From contig QHBV01000264.1 of assembly GCA_003244035.1 (NCBI GenBank), forward strand, positions 3,400 through 17,188: DNA of 13,789 nucleotides. Direction: 5' to 3'. Each line of letters starts with the position of its first letter. Position 1 is the stretch's first letter. Positions 6,873 to 13,324 of the stretch are shown here, piece after piece. Source of the stretch: Solirubrobacterales bacterium (lineage in GTDB: Bacteria; Actinomycetota; Thermoleophilia; Solirubrobacterales; Solirubrobacteraceae). The position numbers and the translations under genes were made by a program. The notes beneath the pieces are model-generated. The model ran no database searches and was not told where the DNA came from. It saw only the letters and a program-made list of their open reading frames with translations.

Positions 6873-8326
6873 AACCCGGGCAGGATCAACTCGACCCGCG
6901 CCCCACGGCCATTTCCCGGATCTCCCGCTCTGACCTGGCCACCGTGGGCCTCGGCGATCGCGCGGACGATCGCGAGTCCCAGCCCCGCTCCCCCCGCCGA
7001 CCTCGCCCGCGCGGGATCGGTGCGATGAAAGCGCTCGAAGATCCGCTCACGCTCCCCCACGGGGATCCCGGGCCCATCGTCGAGCACCGCGAAGCGGATC
7101 CGGTCGAGCGCGAGGCGCTCGACCTGCAGGCGCACGGCGCCGTCACCCTCGGCGGTGTGCTCGATCGCGTTGCGCGCCAGATTGCGCAGCCCTTGCGCCA
7201 GGCGGTCGGGGTCGGCGCGCAGCGATCCGTCCGGGATCGGACCCAGCTCGAAGCGCCGCTTGGCCGTGAGGCTGATCCCGTCCCACAGCTCGGTCACGAA
7301 CGGGCGCAGATCGACCGACTCGACTCGCAGGAAGTCCGTTCGCTCCGCTTGCGCGAGCACGAGCAGGTCGTCGACCAGTCGCGTGATGCGTGTGATCTCG
7401 GCCTGCACGAGGTGCTCGACCCGCCGGACCTCGGTACGGGATGGGCGCTCCTGTGCGGCCAGCACCTCGAGCTGTCCACGCATCACCGTCAGCGGCGTGC
7501 GTAGCTCGTGCGACGCGTCGGCGACGAATTCCCGCTGGCCCGCGAACGCCTCCGCCAAGCGCTCGAGCATGTGGTTGAAGGTCTCAGCCAGTGCCTGCAC
7601 CTCGGCGCCGCTGCCCACCGGCGGATCCATTCGAGGCTCGAGCTCGCCGGCGTCGACGCGCCCGGCGACCGCTGCCATCTGCCGCAGCGGAGCCGTGACC
7701 CGCGCGCCGGCGAGATAGGAGGCGAGCAGCGCGAGCGCGAGCACCACCGCGCCGGCGAGCACGAAGGCCCGGGCTACGCCGTGCTGGGCGCGCTCCACGA
7801 GCTCGAGCGGCTCTCCGGCGGCAACGACCACGCGGCGTGCGCCGACCGACACCGAGCGCTCGAGCACACGCACCCGTCCGACGTCCGGAACGCTCCGGGT
7901 CGAGTACCCGTTTCGTGGTGCCAGCAGTTGCTCGCCCGAGCGGTTCTCGCGGGCTTGCTCGGCCTGGGTCTCGCCGTCCTCAGGAGGTGATCCGCCGAAC
8001 AGCTCCGGATGATTGCTGACCGTCGGCGCTCCCGGGACGAGCACGAACAGCAGCGTCGAGGTCGCTCTGTACGGCTGTGCGCGAACGTTGCGCTCCGCCG
8101 CCGCGGCCAGCTGGCTTGAAGATGCGCCCTGTAGGGGCGTGAGCGCCTGTGCGAGCTGACCCGAATCCGCGGTGATATCCCTGTCGATCTGCGTCCGGAG
8201 CTCGGCGCCGGTGTCGTCGTATACAACGGCGAACACCGCCGCCGCCGAGACCAGCATCACAGCGGCGACCCAGGCCGTCAGCCGCCAGCGCAGGCTGCCG
8301 GGCAGGCGCGGCCTAATCCGTCGCAT
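6869..8326 (-). CDS. Sensor histidine kinase with HAMP domain
   Basis: A 485-residue membrane kinase. A first membrane helix at about 14-36 and a second at about 186-207 flank an extracytoplasmic sensor region of roughly 150 residues with no recognised fold. HAMP follows at about 207-262. The dimerisation/phosphoacceptor domain has FVADASHELRTPLT, with His273 as the phosphorylation site. The catalytic domain shows NLARNAIEHT (N box), DDGPGIP (G1), FERFHRTD (F box) and GGAGLGLAIV (G2). All catalytic motifs are intact. Its start overlaps the end of the response regulator gene by 14 bp, so the pair is translationally coupled. The sensor region is rich in Gln, Glu and Arg and has no cysteine. The input signal is unknown; overall layout resembles EnvZ, MprB and TcrY-type kinases. 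Confidence 0.96.
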   Translation of the reverse strand: MRRIRPRLPGSLRWRLTAWVAAVMLVSAAAVFAVVYDDTGAELRTQIDRDITADSGQLAQALTPLQGASSSQLAAAAERNVRAQPYRATSTLLFVLVPGAPTVSNHPELFGGSPPEDGETQAEQARENRSGEQLLAPRNGYSTRSVPDVGRVRVLERSVSVGARRVVVAAGEPLELVERAQHGVARAFVLAGAVVLALALLASYLAGARVTAPLRQMAAVAGRVDAGELEPRMDPPVGSGAEVQALAETFNHMLERLAEAFAGQREFVADASHELRTPLTVMRGQLEVLAAQERPSRTEVRRVEHLVQAEITRITRLVDDLLVLAQAERTDFLRVESVDLRPFVTELWDGISLTAKRRFELGPIPDGSLRADPDRLAQGLRNLARNAIEHTAEGDGAVRLQVERLALDRIRFAVLDDGPGIPVGERERIFERFHRTDPARARSAGGAGLGLAIVRAIAEAHGGQVRAGDPGNGRGARVELILPGF

Positions 8327-8993
8327 CGAAGCGGTAGCCGACCGAGCGAACGGTCACGATCGGCGTCCTGCGATCGTCGTCGTGCAGCTTGCGGCGCAGA
8401 TAGCCGACGTACACGTCGACGACGTTCGTGCCCGGGTCGTACTCGTAGCCCCAGACTGCGGCGAGGATCTGCTCGCGAGAAAGGACCGCTCCACGGTTGC
8501 GCACCAGGTACACCAGCAGCTCGAACTCCGTCGTCGAGAGCCGCACGAGTCGGCCTGCGCGACGGACCTCGCGCGTGAGCAGGTTGACCTCGACATCGCC
8601 TCCGCGGAGGCTCGTCAGCGGTGCCTGTGATGCAACCCGCAGCTGAGCACGAATCCGGGCTGCGAGCTCGCTCAGCGAGAACGGCTTGGTCAGATAGTCG
8701 ACGGCGCCCGCGTCCAGCCCAACGATGCGATCCTCGACCTCGCCGAGAGCGGTCAGCACGATCACCGGTAGTGCCGGCTTGGCGTCGCGTAGCGCCGCGA
8801 GGACGTCGAGCCCGCTACGGCCTGGCAGCATCATGTCGAGCACGACGAGGTCGACGTGCTCCGCCAGTGCCTTCTCGGTCCCGCTGAGGCCGTCGAGCGC
8901 GGAGGCGACCTGAAAGCCGTGAGCCCGCAGTCCTCGCTCCAGGAAGTCGACGATCCCGGGCTCGTCCTCGATCACCAGCACGAGTCCGGGCAT
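8313..8993 (-). CDS. OmpR/PhoB-family response regulator
   Basis: A 226-residue DNA-binding response regulator, the partner of the kinase gene that overlaps its 3' end. The receiver domain has the acidic pair Glu9-Asp10, the phosphoacceptor Asp53 (VVLDMMLPG), Thr81 and Lys103 (YLTKPF). The C-terminal winged helix, about residues 130-225, has the usual blocks LLTREVRRAG, LSTTEFELLVYL, VLSREQILAAVWG, NVVDVYVGYLRRKL and VRSVGYRF. All conserved residues are intact. The 134 bp upstream are shared with the divergent membrane protein gene. No strong ribosome site precedes the ATG. A TACCAT hexamer on the minus strand at 9037-9032 is a possible -10, giving a leader of about 30 nt. Confidence 0.97.
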   Translation of the reverse strand: MPGLVLVIEDEPGIVDFLERGLRAHGFQVASALDGLSGTEKALAEHVDLVVLDMMLPGRSGLDVLAALRDAKPALPVIVLTALGEVEDRIVGLDAGAVDYLTKPFSLSELAARIRAQLRVASQAPLTSLRGGDVEVNLLTREVRRAGRLVRLSTTEFELLVYLVRNRGAVLSREQILAAVWGYEYDPGTNVVDVYVGYLRRKLHDDDRRTPIVTVRSVGYRFDATD

Positions 8994-9127
8994 GTCTAGC
9001 GGGCGCCTGAGGCGGCGTCGGGCATCCGGCGATGGTAGGCGCTGGGCGGCGGGCTCACGGTTGGGGCGAAGAGGATTCTCATCGGCGCTTGAGGGGCGGT
9101 TGGGGCCCGGTGCAGCAAACTTGAGCC
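8994..9127. promoter_or_regulatory. Divergent promoter region between the response regulator and membrane protein genes
   Basis: This 134-bp region lies between two divergent starts. On the plus strand CAAACT (9116-9121) ends 6 nt before ATG 9128, suggesting a leaderless mRNA. On the minus strand TACCAT (9037-9032) could serve the regulator. The 10-mer CGGTTGGGGC occurs twice (9058-9067 and 9097-9106), 39 bp apart. These could be regulator sites, but the spacing is not the usual 10-11 bp tandem of OmpR-type boxes. Promoter assignments are tentative. Confidence 0.35.
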
Positions 9128-9760
9128 ATGCAAAGCGATCGCGCGGCGGCGCTGCTCGGCGGCGGCACCGCGGGCAACGAACGGCTCACCACGATCGTCA
9201 GCCTGGTGCTGCTGGTACTGCTGGCCGTGATCGGGATCACGATCCTGCGCATCGGCCAGCTGATCTGGGTGCACCTGTTCGTCGGACTGCTGCTGCTCGG
9301 ACCGGTGGCCGCGAAGCTTGCGAGCACGGGCTACCGGTTCGCCCGGTACTACACCCGCGCGCCCGCCTACCGCCGCAAGGGCCCACCGGAGCCGGTTCTG
9401 CGACTGATCGCGCCGGTGGTCATGATCTCGACCGCGGTCGTGTTCGCGAGCGGGATCGTGCTCATGTTTCTGGGCCCTCGCGATCGCGGGCAGTGGCTCT
9501 CGATCCACAAGGTCAGCTTCTTCGTCTGGCTCGCACTGACCGGCGTGCACGTCCTCGGGCACCTTCCGAGCCTGGGCCCAGTGCTGCGTGCCTCCCAGCC
9601 AGGGGCCCGGGACGCACGAATCGCTCACGGTGCGGCCGGCCGGTGGCTGGCGCTCGCCGGGGCGCTCGTCGGGGGGCTCGTGCTGGCGATCGTGCTGCTA
9701 CCCCAGTTCGCGTCGTGGACGGCCCATGGCGCGTTCCCGCACCATCACCACGGCGGCTGA
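9128..9760 (+). CDS. Five-helix cytochrome b-like membrane protein with histidine-rich C-terminus
   Basis: A 210-residue integral membrane protein. Predicted helices are at about 21-45, 46-66, 92-115, 125-147 and 174-194. Histidines lie within or next to helices: one in WVHLFVG (helix 2), one in SIHK, and two in GVHVLGH (helix 4). That pattern resembles b561-type or ferric-reductase-like haem proteins, where paired histidines bind haem. The protein ends HHHHGG, which could bind metal or be incidental. I cannot assign a named family. It is transcribed away from the two-component genes across a 134-bp shared region, so it is a plausible target of that system. A CAAACT hexamer 6 nt before the ATG suggests a leaderless mRNA. 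It converges on rny, with 11 bp between stop codons. Confidence 0.75.
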   Translation: MQSDRAAALLGGGTAGNERLTTIVSLVLLVLLAVIGITILRIGQLIWVHLFVGLLLLGPVAAKLASTGYRFARYYTRAPAYRRKGPPEPVLRLIAPVVMISTAVVFASGIVLMFLGPRDRGQWLSIHKVSFFVWLALTGVHVLGHLPSLGPVLRASQPGARDARIAHGAAGRWLALAGALVGGLVLAIVLLPQFASWTAHGAFPHHHHGG

Positions 9761-9771
9761 GCGCCGGCCGG

Positions 9772-11157
9772 CTACCTCGCGTACTCGGTCGCGCGGGACT
9801 CGCGGATCACCGTGACCTTGATCTGCCCGGGGTACTCGAGCTCCTTCTCGATCTCGCGGGCGATCTCGTACGAGAGCAGCGTCGCGGCGTCGTCGTCGAT
9901 CGCTCCGGGCGCGACCATCACCCTGATCTCGCGGCCCGCCTGCATCGCGTAGACCTTGTCGACCCCGTCGTGCCGAGTCGCGATCTGCTCGAGGTCGCGC
10001 AGGCGCTTCACGTACTGCTCGAGCGACTCGCCCCTGGCTCCCGGACGCGCCCCTGAGAGCGCGTCCGCCGCCTGTACGACCACCGCCTCGATCGTTTGAG
10101 GCTCGACTTCGTTGTGATGGGCCTCCATCGCGTGCGCGACGGCTTCGGGCTCGCCGTACTTGCGCGCGAGATCGCCGCCGACGAGTGCATGCGGGCCCTC
10201 GATCTCGTGCGTCACGGCCTTGCCGATGTCGTGCAGCAGCGCTGCGCGGCGCGCGACCTTGGTGCCGGCGCCCAGCTCATCCGCCATCATCGCCGCTAGC
10301 TGGGAGACCTCGATCGAGTGCGCGAGCACGTTCTGGCCATAGCTCGTCCGGAACCGGAGGCGACCAAGCACCTTGATCAGCTCGGGATGCACCCCCTGCA
10401 CCCCGGCGTCGAGCACCCCCTGCTCGCCAAGCTCGACGATGTGGTGCTCGAGCTCGGACTTGGCCTGGTAGTACATCTCCTCGATCCGCGCCGGATGGAT
10501 GCGCCCGTCCTGTAGGAGCTTCTCGAGCGTGAGGCGAGCGATTTCCCTGCGAACCCCGTCGAACCCGGAGAGCACGACGGCACCTGGGGTGTCGTCGATG
10601 ATGAAGTCCACGCCGGTCAGGTTCTCGAGCGCCCGGATGTTGCGACCCTCGCGCCCGATGATCCGGCCCTTCATGTCGTCGGCCGAGAGCTGCACGACCG
10701 AAACCGTCGTCTCCGCCGCGTGGCCGGCGGCGAGGCGCTGCATGCACACCGACAGGATGTTGCGCACCCGCCGCTCGGCTTCATGCTTGGTCTGCTCCTC
10801 GATCTGACGGATACGACGCGCGGCGTCGTGCCTGGCCTGATCCTCGACCTCCTTGAGCAGCAGCTCCTTGGCGCGCGCCACCGACAGCCCCGAGATCCGC
10901 TCGAGCTCGCGCTCGAGGTCTCTTCGACCCCCGTCCACTGCCTCGTGCTTCAGCGCCAGTTCCGACTCACGCCCGGCGAGGGCCTCCTCGCGACGGGCGA
11001 GTGCCGCCCGGCGCTCTGGCAGGTCGCCATTGAGGTTCGCGGCGCCGGCGGCCAGCGGGCTCGCCGGCGCCGAGCGCTCGCCGTGCAGGCGACCGTAGAT
11101 GACTGCGGCGGCCACGATACCCACCGCGATCAGCGCTGCGGCGGCGATTGTGTCCAT
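9772..11157 (-). CDS. rny: Ribonuclease Y
   Basis: RNase Y is a membrane-anchored endoribonuclease that initiates mRNA decay. The protein has 461 residues, shorter than the roughly 520 of the Bacillus enzyme; the shortening lies in the coiled coil. It has an N-terminal membrane helix (about 4-21) and a charged coiled coil (about 47-140) rich in Arg, Glu and Ala. The KH domain contains GRIIGREGRNIRALENLTG (164-182). The HD domain has His280 (LAHSIEV), His309-Asp310 (LLHDIGKA), GPHALVGGDLA and AHHNEVEPQT. A C-terminal domain ends with IKVTVIRESRATEYA, typical of the family. Unlike several neighbours it has a good ribosome site, AGGAGATGAGGA, ending 7 nt before the ATG. Identification is secure. 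Confidence 0.97.
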   Translation of the reverse strand: MDTIAAAALIAVGIVAAAVIYGRLHGERSAPASPLAAGAANLNGDLPERRAALARREEALAGRESELALKHEAVDGGRRDLERELERISGLSVARAKELLLKEVEDQARHDAARRIRQIEEQTKHEAERRVRNILSVCMQRLAAGHAAETTVSVVQLSADDMKGRIIGREGRNIRALENLTGVDFIIDDTPGAVVLSGFDGVRREIARLTLEKLLQDGRIHPARIEEMYYQAKSELEHHIVELGEQGVLDAGVQGVHPELIKVLGRLRFRTSYGQNVLAHSIEVSQLAAMMADELGAGTKVARRAALLHDIGKAVTHEIEGPHALVGGDLARKYGEPEAVAHAMEAHHNEVEPQTIEAVVVQAADALSGARPGARGESLEQYVKRLRDLEQIATRHDGVDKVYAMQAGREIRVMVAPGAIDDDAATLLSYEIAREIEKELEYPGQIKVTVIRESRATEYAR

Positions 11158-11479
11158 GGTCGTTCCTCATCTCCTGAAGGCGCGGCGCGGTGCCGGGCCT
11201 GTCCACTGCTTTGAAGTTTTCGGGAGCGACCGAGCGGCCCGTGCGAAGCACGACGGATGCCGGGCAAGGACGAGTGACTTCTCGCCCCTTCAGCGAGGGC
11301 TAGCTCGCGAAGTCTGTGTGTGGCCGAGGCGGGTACAGCGACCCGCGCGTGGTTGCCGTCAAAACTTTCAGTTCGGTATCAAGGGATCTATCTTGCTGGT
11401 TATCAGCGGCCTCTAAGGCCGTTCGTTCGCTGCCAGCATCGTAGTACCGGGGGGGTGGCGGCGCAAACCTGGGCCAGCG
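11158..11479. other. 322-bp gene-free region upstream of rny with several hairpins
   Basis: No convincing gene lies here. On the minus strand it should contain the rny promoter and leader. TTGACG (11362-11357) is a possible -35, but no good -10 follows at normal spacing; the ribosome site is near 11160-11175. Inverted repeats include CGTGC-GAA-GCACG (about 11240-11252), GACTTC/GAAGTC (11276-11281 and 11309-11314), GCGGGT-ACAGCG-ACCCGC (11329-11346) and CGGCC-TCTAA-GGCCG near 11407-11421. The block 11360-11402 is unusually A/T-rich for this genome. The last repeat could act as a weak terminator after the cupin gene, although no T-run follows on the minus strand. Confidence 0.4.
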
Positions 11480-11848
11480 TCACCGGCGCAGCTCACCGGT
11501 GTCGTACAGCTCGGTTACGCGGAAGGCGGGCGTCGCCGCCGAGACGTAGACGAGCGGCTCGTCGCCGGTGTTCGTGATTCCGTGGGTCGCGCCAGACGGT
11601 ACGAGCGCCAGCGCTCCGCTTTCCAGGTCTCGCTCCTCGTGGGCGATTCGCATCCGGCCCTGGCCGCTGACGACGACGTAGACCTGCTCCGGCTCGTGCT
11701 GGTGTGGGGCTTGGCGAGCCCCGGGAGCGACCTCGACCCAGGTGATGGTGAGTGCGCTGTCGCCGGCATCGCCATCCTGCAGCAGCACATGCGATACGAG
11801 GCCGCCCAGCGCTCGCCGGGGAGCGGTGGAGACTCTGGAGGTGAGCAT
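11480..11848 (-). CDS. Single-domain cupin protein (conserved metal-binding motifs)
   Basis: A small cupin-2 protein, 122 residues from Met at 11848. It carries a complete motif 1, with His49 and His51 in APHQHEPEQ, Glu54 and a Gly at 62. Motif 2 fits the consensus exactly: Gly78, Pro84, Gly86, His89 and Asn93 in ALVPSGATHGITN. So it probably binds a divalent metal. Cupins of this size are isomerases, dioxygenases or ligand-binding proteins; the substrate cannot be told. An upstream in-frame ATG at 11854 would give 124 residues. I prefer 11848 because the TATAAT -10 on the minus strand (11862-11857) puts the transcript start at about 11850-11848. It is divergent from the CGNR regulator with only 25 bp between start codons. 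Confidence 0.88.
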   Translation of the reverse strand: MLTSRVSTAPRRALGGLVSHVLLQDGDAGDSALTITWVEVAPGARQAPHQHEPEQVYVVVSGQGRMRIAHEERDLESGALALVPSGATHGITNTGDEPLVYVSAATPAFRVTELYDTGELRR

Positions 11849-11871
11849 CGACATGGATTATACTCATGTCG
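11849..11871. promoter_or_regulatory. Palindromic operator with overlapping divergent -10 elements
   Basis: CGACATG-N9-CATGTCG is a perfect 7-bp inverted repeat. Its 9-bp centre contains TATAAT on the minus strand (11862-11857) and TATACT on the plus strand (11859-11864), so the two -10 hexamers overlap by four base pairs. Start codons follow 8 nt (cupin) and 9 nt (CGNR gene) beyond each hexamer, implying leaders of about 0-3 nt. The adjacent CGNR zinc-finger protein is the natural candidate to bind it and shut both promoters. The palindrome and hexamers are seen directly; binding is inferred. Confidence 0.7.
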
Positions 11872-11873
11872 CA

Positions 11874-12458
11874 ATGACCGTGAGGCTCGACGACCTCCCT
11901 CCCGCGGAGCTTGCCTTCCACTGGAAGAGCGGGCGGTTGTGCCTGGACTTCGTCGCGACGGTGGGAGAGCGCTGGCGGCGCTGCTTCGAGCGGCTTCGCA
12001 CGGCCGAGGATCTCGAGCGCTGGATCGTCGCCACGGAGCTTCTCGGCGCCCCGGTGGCCGTTTCGACCGCGCAGCTCGAGTGGGCCCGCGAGTTGCGCGA
12101 AGCCATCAACAGGCTCGCTCGGCCCTCAGTGGCCCCTCGGCGCGGCGACCGGCTCCTGCTCAACAGATGGGCTGTTCAGCCCTCGCCGGCGCCGCAGCTG
12201 ACTGCCGACGGGAAGCTAGCGTGGACCGCTCCGGATCCCTCGGCCGAGGCGATCCTCTCGGTCCTGGCCCGCGATGCGGTCGATCTGCTCGCCGGCCCGC
12301 TCGCCGGGCGCATCCGCGAGTGCGCGGCCGAGGACTGCGCGCTGCTGTTCGTCGATGCCTCACGCCCCGGTCGCCGGCGGTGGTGCGCGAGCCAGGCCTG
12401 CGGCAACCGCGTCCGCACCAAGGCCTACCGGCGCCGGCGGAGCGAGAGAGCGACGTGA
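11874..12458 (+). CDS. CGNR zinc-finger regulator (ABATE-type N-terminal domain)
   Basis: A 194-residue protein. The N-terminal segment FHWKSGRLCLDFVATVGERW begins the ABATE domain (putative stress-responsive regulator). The C-terminus holds the CGNR zinc finger: Cys150, Cys155, Cys171 and Cys176, the last in CGNR, followed by RTKAYRRRR, a basic tail suited to nucleic-acid contact. The family is regarded as transcriptional regulators, but ligands and sites are largely unknown. ATG 11874 is chosen because the domain starts there and the TATACT element is 9 nt upstream; the open frame runs further upstream (11742) only as antisense to the cupin gene. Its stop overlaps the GTG of the next cupin gene (GTGA), so the two are translationally coupled. 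It probably acts on the palindrome in front of it. Confidence 0.87.
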   Translation: MTVRLDDLPPAELAFHWKSGRLCLDFVATVGERWRRCFERLRTAEDLERWIVATELLGAPVAVSTAQLEWARELREAINRLARPSVAPRRGDRLLLNRWAVQPSPAPQLTADGKLAWTAPDPSAEAILSVLARDAVDLLAGPLAGRIRECAAEDCALLFVDASRPGRRRWCASQACGNRVRTKAYRRRRSERAT

Positions 12459-12889
12459 GCTGCCGGGTGCTGCGAGCCGCGCAGGCCTTCTGGCGCCCCT
12501 CGAATCAGATGGGCGTCCTGAACTGCGACCTCGCCAAGCAGCTCGGGGCGGAGACGCTTGGCGCGCGCCTGTGGCGGCTGAAGCCTGGCGAGGCGTCGAC
12601 GCGCCACCGGCACCGTGCGACGACGGAGCTGTATGTCGTGCTCGAGGGCACCGGCCGAGTCCGCACGCCGGCCGAGCTGCTGACGCTCGCACCACTGGAT
12701 GCGGTGCTGGTCGAGCCGAGCACGGTCCGCCAGCTCTTCAACGACACCGAAGCCGACCAGCTGTGGCTGATCGCCGGGGCGCCGCACGAGCCGGCCAACA
12801 CGCTCGCGATGAGCCCCGAGGAGCTCGCCTGGATCTATCCCGACGGCCCGAAGGCACTGCCCGTCGAGCTTGGCGCCCGGGGCACTTGA
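12455..12889 (+). CDS. Second cupin protein, coupled to the CGNR regulator
   Basis: A 144-residue cupin-domain protein. Its GTG start lies inside the CGNR stop (GTGA overlap of 4 nt), with GAGAGAG upstream as a purine-rich ribosome site; the open frame extends further upstream only as a shadow. Motif 1 is present, with His51, His53 and Glu58 in RHRHRATTELYVVLEG. Motif 2 is altered: at VEPSTVRQLFN the usual metal-binding His is Arg92 or Gln93, though Asn96 is kept. The C-terminus reads MSPEELAWIYPDGPKALP, a conserved tail in this cupin group. It may therefore bind metal differently or serve as a sensor or structural partner. Substrate unknown. The family call is firm. Confidence 0.85.
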   Translation: MSCRVLRAAQAFWRPSNQMGVLNCDLAKQLGAETLGARLWRLKPGEASTRHRHRATTELYVVLEGTGRVRTPAELLTLAPLDAVLVEPSTVRQLFNDTEADQLWLIAGAPHEPANTLAMSPEELAWIYPDGPKALPVELGARGT

Positions 12890-12994
12890 GCGCGAGCGTC
12901 CCGAGGGCTCGAGGCCGAGGGCCTTGTGAGCGGCGCTTCCCCTACCTGTGGGTAGTCGGCCCATGGCTGCCAGTCGGGCACTCGTTAGTACGTC

Positions 12995-13016
12995 CATATC
13001 ACCGCTTGGTAATATG
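12995..13016. promoter_or_regulatory. ArsR-type operator overlapping the promoter of the ArsR gene
   Basis: CATATCACC-GCTT-GGTAATATG is an inverted repeat with 8 of 9 arm positions matching. Its right arm contains TAATAT (13010-13015), a good -10 that ends 6 nt before GTG 13022, so the mRNA should be leaderless. The size and A/T-rich ends fit an ArsR-family operator, suggesting self-repression. No clear -35 is seen. Binding is inferred from position and symmetry. Confidence 0.6.
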
Positions 13017-13021
13017 AATCT

Positions 13022-13324
13022 GTGAGCGCCTACGCCGCGTTGGCCGAGCCGCACCGCAGACAAATCCTCGACCTGCTGCGTGATGGCGAGCGGCATGCCG
13101 GAGAGCTGGTGGAGAGCCTTGAGCTGAGCCAGCCCGGCGTGTCCAAGCATCTCAAGGTGTTGCGCGAGGCTGGGCTCGTTGCGGTGCGTCCGGATGGCAA
13201 GCGGCGTCTGTACGCCCTGCGTCTAGAACCCCTCGCCGAGGTCGACGAGTGGCTGGAGCCCTATCGCGCGTTCTGGTCGAAACGCCTCGACGCCCTCGAA
13301 CGACACCTGGAGGAGAGCCCATGA
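13022..13324 (+). CDS. ArsR-family transcriptional regulator (SdpR-like, non-metal type)
   Basis: A 100-residue winged-helix protein. It begins with the ALAEPHRRQILDLLRDG helix and has the recognition region LSQPGVSKHLKVLREAGLV (about residues 35-53), followed by the wing RPDGKRRLYAL. The C-terminal part, WLEPYRAFWSKRLDALERHL, is the usual dimer helix of the ArsR proteins paired with SRPBCC genes. It has no cysteine at all, so it lacks the ELCVCDL-type metal site and should not be a classical metal sensor. GTG 13022 directly follows the -10 region and palindrome. Its stop overlaps the ATG of the next gene (ATGA), the standard coupled layout of this pair. The partner is broken here, but this gene looks intact. 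Confidence 0.93.
   Translation: MSAYAALAEPHRRQILDLLRDGERHAGELVESLELSQPGVSKHLKVLREAGLVAVRPDGKRRLYALRLEPLAEVDEWLEPYRAFWSKRLDALERHLEESP

Noticed and set aside
6371..7504. A 377-codon open frame on the plus strand
   Set aside because: Antisense to miaB and the histidine kinase, which have full conserved motifs. The translation is charged low-complexity sequence.
9058..9106. Direct repeat CGGTTGGGGC as a response-regulator site
   Set aside because: Only two copies, 39 bp apart, in G-rich sequence. This does not fit the tandem spacing of OmpR-type sites, so I mention it only under the intergenic region.
8992..10056. A 354-codon open frame on the plus strand
   Set aside because: It overlaps the five-helix membrane protein in another frame and is antisense to rny. 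It is Arg-rich and has no recognisable motif.
11582..12454. Upstream extension of the second cupin frame
   Set aside because: It is antisense to the first cupin and out of frame with the CGNR gene. The cupin fold begins just after GTG 12455.
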